DNA of 48,351 bases from Parcubacteria group bacterium. GTDB lineage: Bacteria > Patescibacteriota > Minisyncoccia > Phycocordibacterales > Phycocordibacteraceae. Within the stretch, counting starts at the first letter, position 1; every line of letters begins with the position of its first letter. This document shows positions 20,601 to 29,600 of the stretch, piece after piece. The notes under the pieces were generated by a model. That model did not search any database, was not told where the DNA came from, and saw only the letters and a list, made by a program, of their open reading frames with translations. A program made the translations under genes and the position numbers. The DNA lies in contig JAQBRJ010000014.1 in assembly GCA_028286545.1 (NCBI GenBank), positions 1-48,351 of the forward strand, given 5' to 3'.

Positions 20601-23600
20601 GCACAGTTCACGAATGCAACGAGCACTAATTTCTTTAGCACGCTGGGCAGCTTCACCAATGCTATCTTCGGTTCATTTGTTGCAACACTTGCAAACATCA
20701 CAACGGCAACAATCACAAACCTAAGTGGCACCAACTCAGTATTCGTAAATGCAACAACGACCAATGCCACGACTACGAATCTCTTTGCAACGAACGCAAC
20801 CACGACAAACCTGGTTACTTCGAACCTCACCGGTACCAGTGCGCAATTCACTCATGCAACCACGTCAGACTTCGCTGTTACCGGTACCGTCGGATCAAAT
20901 CTCATTCCTTCGCTGAACAACCAGTACGACATTGGTTCGCCAGGTGCTACGTGGAGTAATGGATACTTCGACAGCATCCATGTTGCTAATTTCTTTGTGG
21001 CCTCAACGTCAATCGACGGAACAGCCTCAAACGTATTCAGTATTAACTCTGATAATGCGACCGCCGATACTGAAGATTCATCGATCTCCTTTGATCGTGG
21101 AAGCATCTCACCGAATGCACTGCTCACTTGGAATTCAACCCTCGATCGCTTCGAATTTAATATGCCGGTTCAGGCACCAAGCCTCACGGCCTCTACAACC
21201 TTTACGCTTGGAACATCAACGTTTAGTTCATTGCTCGGCGCGGGCCTTTCGAATGTCGGTGGTGCGCTTACGGTTACGGTCTCAACAACATCGCTTGCTC
21301 TTGATTCCTCGTACTTCAAGCAGGGAGGAAATAGCTTTGGTTCTACGGCAATTCTGGGTACAACCGACAACAATTCTCTCAATATACTCACGAATAACTC
21401 GGTGGCGGGCACATTCCTCGCCAATGGATTCCTTGGACTCGGCACAACGTCGCCTGTAGAGCGCCTCTCTGTGGCAGGGAATGCCCTTATTTCCGGAAGC
21501 CTTAAGGCTGCTTCACTCATCACCACAGGGAATGCAAATGTTAACTCGCTCACCATTGGCTCGCTCTCAGGTTTCCTCAAAGCAACAGCCGGTGCCGTAA
21601 GTACCGCACTGGTAGACCTTTCTACGGACGTAACGAGCACACTTCCTGTTGGTAACGGCGGCACCGGCGCGACGTCTCTCACGGGTCTTTTGGTAGGTAA
21701 CGGCACCGGTGCCTTCACCGCCACGACCCTTTCTTCGGGCATTGCATCGCAAATAAGCGACGAAACAGGCACGGGCGCTCTCGTATTTGCCACATCACCA
21801 ACCTTTGGCGGCACTGCAATCTTCAATAACGTTACGGCAACGAGTGCGACGAGCACAAACTTCGCTTCAACAAACACTGCAATCACGAATCTAACCGCAA
21901 CCAATCTCACGGTTGGTGGTTCAACATTCACCTCACTCCTTGGCAGTGGTCTTGCAAACGTTGGTGGTGTACTTACTGCTACAACGTCAACCAGTACGCT
22001 TGCCCTTGATTCTCAGTACTTTAAACAGGGAGGCAATGCCTTTGGTGCCCTTGCTACACTTGGCACCACCGACAACAACGCACTAATCTTTGAAACCAAT
22101 AGTCTTGAGCGAATACGAATAAACACCTCAGGCCAGCTCGTTTCAAACATTGCTTCATCTGCTGGCACACCAGCGTTTACATGGAGCAGTGACCTCACCA
22201 CGGGTCTCTTTCATCCTGCGATAAACCAGATTGGCTTTAGCACTGGTGGTATACAGCGTGCAGTGATTGATGGAAATGGAAATCTTGGCCTTGGAACCAC
22301 CACGCCATTCGCAAAGCTCACCATCATAGGCGATCTCTCCCTCAGCGGCGGCATTTACGATAACAACCTGACTCGCGGAACGCTTGGTCAAATCCTTCAG
22401 ACCACCGGCACCGGCGTGCAGTGGGTAGGTACGAGCACCCTTGGACTTCAACCAGCAGGAAACTACATCACGGCACTCACGGGCGATGTATCAGCGAGTG
22501 GCCCTGGCTCAGCGGCTGCTACACTCGCAACGGTTAACTCGAATACCGGCTCGTTTGGCTCTTCAACGGCTATTCCAACATTCACCGTTAATGGGAAAGG
22601 TCTGATTACTGCTGCTGGGTCTGTAGCGGTCATCGCTCCCGCAGGAACGCTCACAGGCACGACGCTCGCAAGTAATGTTGTGTCTTCTTCACTCACGAGC
22701 GTAGGTACGCTCACCGCCTTGACCGTCTCAGGTGCTACTACTCTTGGAAATCTCACTGCAGCACTTGCAACGACCACTTCACTCACGACAACCAACTTTA
22801 TATTGGGTGGATCTACCTTCACAAGCCTTTTGGGCAGCGGCCTCTCAAATGTCGGTGGTACGCTCAGTGTCTCTACATCATCACTTGCGCTCGACACCAC
22901 GTACTTTAAGCAAAACGGAAATTCATTCGGCGCAACCGCTTCGCTTGGCACAAACGATAATAATGATCTCGTCTTTAAAACCAATAGTCTTGAACGTCTA
23001 CGCGTAAACACCTCTGGCCAGCTCGTTTCAAACATTGCTTCAGCAGCAGGTACACCAGCATTTACATGGACTAGTGACCTCACCACGGGTATCTTCCACC
23101 CAGCGAACAACAACGTTGCTATCAGCACGGGCGGTATTGAACGTTTGCGTGTTGATGGTAACGGATTCATTGGTGTCGGAACAACGACGGCATCTCGAAC
23201 GCTTACGGTCGCAGGCGACATTGGCCTCACCGGTGCACTCTATGCGGGCAATACCTCTGCAGGAACAGCCGGGCAGATTCTTCAGACTACAGGGACTGGA
23301 ATTCAATGGACCTCAACCTCGACTCTTGGACTTCAGCCTTCTGGAAACTACATCACCGCACTTACTGGTGACATCAGCGCAACTGGTCCTGGCTCGGCAG
23401 CGGCAACACTCGCAACAGTGAACTCAAACACTGGTTCATTTGGTTCTTCCACAGCGATACCAACCTTCACGGTTAACGGAAAAGGTTTGATTACTGCTGC
23501 AGGAACGGTTGTGGTGATTGCTCCTGCTGGCACACTTACAGGAACGACACTTGCAAGCAATGTCCTTGCGTCCTCTCTGACTTCGGTGGGCACATTAAGC

Positions 23601-26600
23601 AGCCTCACCGTGTCAGGCACGAGCGCGCTTGGGAACCTGACCGCAGCGCTTGCAACAACGACGTCCCTTACAACAACGAACTTTATACTCGGAGGCTCAA
23701 CCTTCACGTCGCTTCTTGGTACAGGACTCGTTAATACCGCAGGAGTACTTTCTATTTCAACCTCGTCTCTCGCGCTTGATACTAATTATTTCAAACAAGG
23801 AGGCAATTCATTTGGCGCTACAGCTCAGCTCGGTACCATCGACAATAACGATCTTGTCTTCCAAACAAATAACGTTGAGCGTCTTCGTATTAACACCTCA
23901 GGCCAGCTCGTTTCAAACATTGCTTCAGCAGCAGGTACGCCAGCATTTACATGGACTAGTGACCTCACCACGGGTATCTTCCACCCCGCTTCCAACAACA
24001 TCGGCTTCACAACAGGTGGCATTCAACGTGCGGTGATTGATGGCAATGGAAACCTTGGGGTTGGTACTTCGTCACCAAGTGCACGACTTACGGTTAAAGG
24101 TGTAGGCACAACCACAGGGATAAACTTCCAGACAACGAACTCAAACAACGCAGCACTTTTTACGATTCTTGATAATGGAAATGTAGGAATTGGCACCACA
24201 TCTCCTGTTGTAGCCCTACACTTGGCCAGCAGCACTGCAAGCACACAACTACGAATTGAAAGCGGTCAAAATACTGGTCTTGCACGAATTCAGTTTTTAA
24301 ACGATCTCGGCACTACCGCGTCGGTTGCTTATACAGGTTCTGCAAATGCTAATACGGCTATCTTTAGTATTCCAGATCAGCTTTACCTTAACGGAGCAGG
24401 AACAGGGGGTGTGACAATTAATGCAGGCGGTGCTTCCGGCGTGATTCGTTTTGCTACCGGAGGAACCGCTTTTTCAAATGAACGTTTGCGCATTGATGCT
24501 GCAGGTAACGTTGGTATTGGTTCAACAACACCACTCTCAACCTTGAGCGTCACCGGCACGGGAATCACAAACCCCTTCACCATCGCGTCATCGAGTGGCT
24601 TGTCACTATTTAGTATCAATCCTTCCGGAGCTGCGCTCTTTAATAATCAAGCAGGCTCAATCGGAACGGTGCTGCAGTCATTCGGTGCAGGCGCAGCACC
24701 TCAGTGGGTTTCTACCTCAACCCTCGGCTTCGCCTCCGGCACTTCGCTTGGCTCCGCAAATCAAGTCGCGTACTACAACTCCTCCGGCGTACTTGGCGGC
24801 ACCGCAGGCTTCATCTTTGACGGCACAAACCTCTCTGTCGGAGGCACTATCACCGCAACTGGCCAGCATATCGGCATCGGCGGCACGGGTGCTGCTGGCA
24901 CGCCCTCATATACCTTTGCGTCTGACCTAACAACCGGCATATTCCATCCTGCCTCCAACAATATCGGCTTCTCAACCGGCGGCATACAGCGTGCAGTGAT
25001 TGATGGGAATGGAAACTTCGGCATCGCCACCACGTCGCCTCTCGCAAAGCTCGATGTCTACGGCACCGCTGGCACAGCTGATATTTTCGCTATCTCGTCA
25101 TCGAGTAACGCGCGGCTATTCACGGTTACAAGCGGTGGCAATGTCGGTATTGGCACATCGTCGCCCGCGACAAAGCTCAGCATTCAAGCAGCTGCGCCAT
25201 CAATCACTCTCAATAACACGACGAGCGGCGGAAGCGCATTCCTAATTCGAAACGGCAGTATCGGCAACACCAGGTTCGATATCTTCGACGCGAAGAATAA
25301 TATCTCAATGCTCACCATTGATCGTAATGATGGTAATGCCGGGCAGGTTATGATCGGAACGTCGAGCAACTCGGCTCCAGGTAACAACAGCCGCCTCTTT
25401 GTGTATGGGGGAGCCAATGGTGCAAACATTGACATGATGGGCGATCCAAGTCTCTCCGGCGGCATCGGTGACCAGTCACAGGTCGAAGCTGAAGGTGCAG
25501 ACTGGGGACTCGGCGCTTTGGGCAATACAAACTCAATTGCCATCCGTTACTTCGGTAACTCATTCCCGAACGCTCTTGGTAACTGGGCTGGTGTTACGAC
25601 GCACAATACGGGCGTACTCGACTTTGGTACCGCAAGCAACGCCGTTATTCGCACCTCAACCTCAACACCAATAATTGTAGGAATAAACAACGTCGAAACA
25701 CTTCGCTTCACGTCACTGGGTCTCAGTATCGGTACTACTTCTGCATTTGCTGCACTCACACTTGGTGGAGATCTCTCAATCAGTGGCGGTATCTACGACC
25801 GTAGCGCAACGCGTGGTACGTCAGGACAAATCCTTCAGACCACTGGCACCGGCGTGCAGTGGGTAGGTACGAGCACACTTGGGCTTCAACCGGCAGGAAA
25901 CTACATCACCGCTCTCACCGGAGACATAACCGCAACTGGCCCTGGTTCCGTTGCAGCAACACTCGCAACAGTGAACTCAAACACTGGTTCATTTGGTTCC
26001 TCGACAGCCATTCCAAACTTCACGGTGAACGGAAAGGGACTCATCACCGCCGCAGGTTCAAGCGCGGTGATTGCTCCTGCAGGTACGCTCACCGGCACAA
26101 CGCTTGCTAGCAACGTAGTGTCGTCATCTCTTACCTCAGTCGGTACACTTACCGCCTTGACCGTCTCAGGTGCTACTACTCTTGGAAATCTCACTGCAGC
26201 ACTTGCAACGACCACTTCACTCACGACAACCAACTTCATCCTCGGCGGGTCTACCTTCACAAGCTTGCTCGGCACTGGACTTGTGAATACTGGCGGCACA
26301 CTCACGGTCTCAACTACTTCAAACGCTCTTGGTTTTGATACCACGTATTTCAAACAAAACGGCAATGCCTTCGCAGGCCTCGCTACGCTCGGCACGACCG
26401 ACAGCAATGCCCTTCGATTCATTACGGGTGGTACTGAGCGTGCACGATTTGATACGAGTGGGAACTTTGGTATCGGCACAACAACCCCTAACTCGCTCCT
26501 TGAAGTTTCAGGTTCTGATACAAGTACAGCACTTACGACATTCGATCCTGCGGTAGCACTATCAATAGTCAACCGCAGCACAACGAACAATACATTCGCA

Positions 26601-29600
26601 GCACTTGCATTTCGAACCCAGGATCTGACTAATAATTCAGCGACTTCGACCGCACAGATTCTCGGAATTAACACTTCACACACAGCGGGTAGGGCATCTG
26701 GAGCACTGGCTTTCCAGACCCTAAACTCGGGAGTCCTTTCAGAAGTCATGCGTATCACGAACACAGGTCGTGTTGGTATAGGAATTACAATTCCAACGTC
26801 TATCCTTAGCGTATTTGAAGCTACACCGACTGTTTCTACCACCACGACTGGAACTTCGGCGACGTCGTTACTCACCATCAACGGCGGTTTCGGTGGCGAC
26901 ACATCTTCAAGCGGTTCGTCGGTATTTGCCGGCAATGGCGCGACAATTACCCTTGTAACGGGAACCGGTGGAAGTGTAACGGGTAATCCTACTACTGGTT
27001 TCGCTGGGACAGGAGGAGACTTTATAGTATCGGCCGGTGCCGGAGGTCAAATAACAGGACTGCCAACGAGCGGCACGGGCGGAGCCGGCGGTAGCATCAA
27101 TCTCACTGCCGGTGGTGGAGGCCAAGGTTTTACTGCGGATGGTATCGCAGGTAACGTCAACATTACGGGCGGCGTATCAGCGTCAGGTGTTGGTGGTGCA
27201 GGCACAGGTGGCGGATACGTTTCTATTAGCGGTGGAGCGGGCGGAGGATCGGGTCTTAACGGTGGCAATGTCTACGTCTTCGGTGGAGGCCCAGGCTTCG
27301 CAAGTTCAGCAGGTAATGTGGTGCTCGGTTTGAATCCGAGCGGAACCGTACGCGCAAATATCGGTGTCGGCACCTCTTCACCCGTTGCGAAGCTCGATGT
27401 ATACGGTACCGCAGGAACTGCAGACATCTTCGCGATTTCGTCATCGAGCAATTCACGGCTTCTCACCATCTCAAGCGCCGGTTTTGTTGGCATCGGCAGT
27501 TCAACACCATCAAAGACTCTCTCCATTACGGGTGATCTTTCGCTTTCCGGCGGCTTCTTTGACTCACTTTCTTCCTCGGGAAGTAATGGTTTTGTTTTGC
27601 AGTCAACGGGCAGCGCCACTAAATGGGTCGCTACGAGCACTCTCGGCTTTAGCTCTGGAGGTGGCGCTACTGCGGCAGGTACCAGTGGCCAAGTTGCGTA
27701 CTTCAATGGCGCAAGCTCATTAGTCGGTACCTCAGGGTTTACGTTTGATGGAACCAACCTAAGCGTCGGAGGCACTATCACTGCAACCGGCCAGTACATC
27801 GGCATTGGTGGCACCGGTGTTCCAGGCACACCGTCGTACAGCTTCACCGGAGATCTCACCACGGGTATCTTCCATCCTGCTGCAAACACTCTTGCGTTTA
27901 GTACTAACGGTACCGAACGTGGCCGCTTTGATTCAGCAGGGAACTTTGGTATCGGCAGCAGCACCCCGCTCTCAACACTGAGCGTAAGCGGCACCGGTAC
28001 CACGAACCCATTTACGGTTGCATCGTCGAGTGGTAACTCACTCCTTACTGTGCTGTCGAATGGAAATGTTGGTATTGGAAGTTCAACCCCAAACTATCTG
28101 CTCTCTGTTGCAGGGCAAACACTTATCGGATCCGCAGGTTTCCCTACGGGGTCATTAGGCGCAACATTCAACACCTACACTACTGACTTGAATACCTTCT
28201 CGCTTGGCAGTAGTTTTCAATCTACAGGCTCAATCAATGCTGCCGGTTCGTTCCAATCACTTCAATTCAACGTTACGGACAGTGGAGGAAATAATGTGAA
28301 TACCATGCAAGGTCTTAATGGCTTGGCGGTTAAGAGTACATCAGGAAGTGTAACGGCTTTGATTGCGATACAAGCAAGCCCGCGTCTTACGGGTACTGCG
28401 ACTGCGATTACTATGGAAGGGTATCGTTCCCAGGTTCGCACCCCCGCAGGCACAGCAGCGAGTACGACTATTGATTTCAGCGCAACTGCAGCGACAAGCG
28501 GAGGCGTAATAACAAGTGCGTATGGAGTTAGGGTTGTTTCAAAGAAAGTAACTGGTGTAGTAACGGGCTATGGTATTGGTACTGACGGTGCCACAGACCT
28601 CAACTACTTCATGGGTAGTACGGGTGTTGGTACCACCTCGCCTGCAGCAAAACTTGATGTATACGGAGCCGCTGGTACTGCCGACATCTTTGCTATCTCG
28701 TCGTCGAGTAATTCACGACTCCTTACGGTTACGAGCTCGGGGAACCTTGGTATCGGCACCTCTACTCCGTCTAAGAAACTTACTGTTTCGGGAGATGAAT
28801 ATCTCACGGGCGGGTTCTTTGATAGCACATTCTCAGCGGGAACGCTCGGCATGGTTCTTCAGTCAACGGGGACAAGTACTCTGTGGGTCGCCACCTCTAC
28901 TCTCGGCATCTCAGGCACTAACTACTTTACGAACTCGGGAGCTTCCACGTATTTGAGTACAGGTACGAATCTTGGTATCGGTACATCGACACCGGCCGCA
29001 CGACTCGATGTCTATGGCGTTGGAGGCACCGCGGACATCTTTACCATTTCGTCGTCGAGCAACTCACGACTTCTGACGGTTACGAGTTCAGGTAATCTCG
29101 GTGTTGGTTCATCATCACCCTTCGCGCGCCTTACCGTTGCAGGAAGTGGTACTACTGCAGCGACCACGAACTTCCAGACCACGAACTCTTCTAACTCACC
29201 GCTCTTCACTATTCTTGATAATGGCAACGTGGGCATTGCAACATCAACGCCAGCTGATCGTCTTGCAGTCACGGGCGGCAATATTGTTCAGACCGTAAGT
29301 ACGGGAGCCTCTGTAAAGGGCACGCTCATCAATAGCGCGTTTGCGGGTGGTATTGGCGTGGTAGTGTCGGGCAAGTACGCGTACATCGCTGCGAGTAGCG
29401 CGAGCGCCGTGAGTATCGTCGATATTTCAAACCCTACAGCACCGACACTCGTTGGTAGCGTTGTTGACGCTACCAACCTTGCCGGTGTCTTTGGTATCGC
29501 GGTGTCGGGCAAGTACGCGTACGTTACTGCCAACAATAACCAGCGCGTAACGGTTGTCGATATCAGTAATCCAAAGGCGCCGGTTGTCGTAAGTAACCTG

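Noticed and set aside
19589-26935. Long minus-strand ORFs (e.g. 26935-25901, 344 aa; 20299-19589, 236 aa) antisense to the giant gene
   Set aside because: They mirror codon usage and repeats of the sense frame and give V/A/P-rich low-complexity translations with no recognisable domain.
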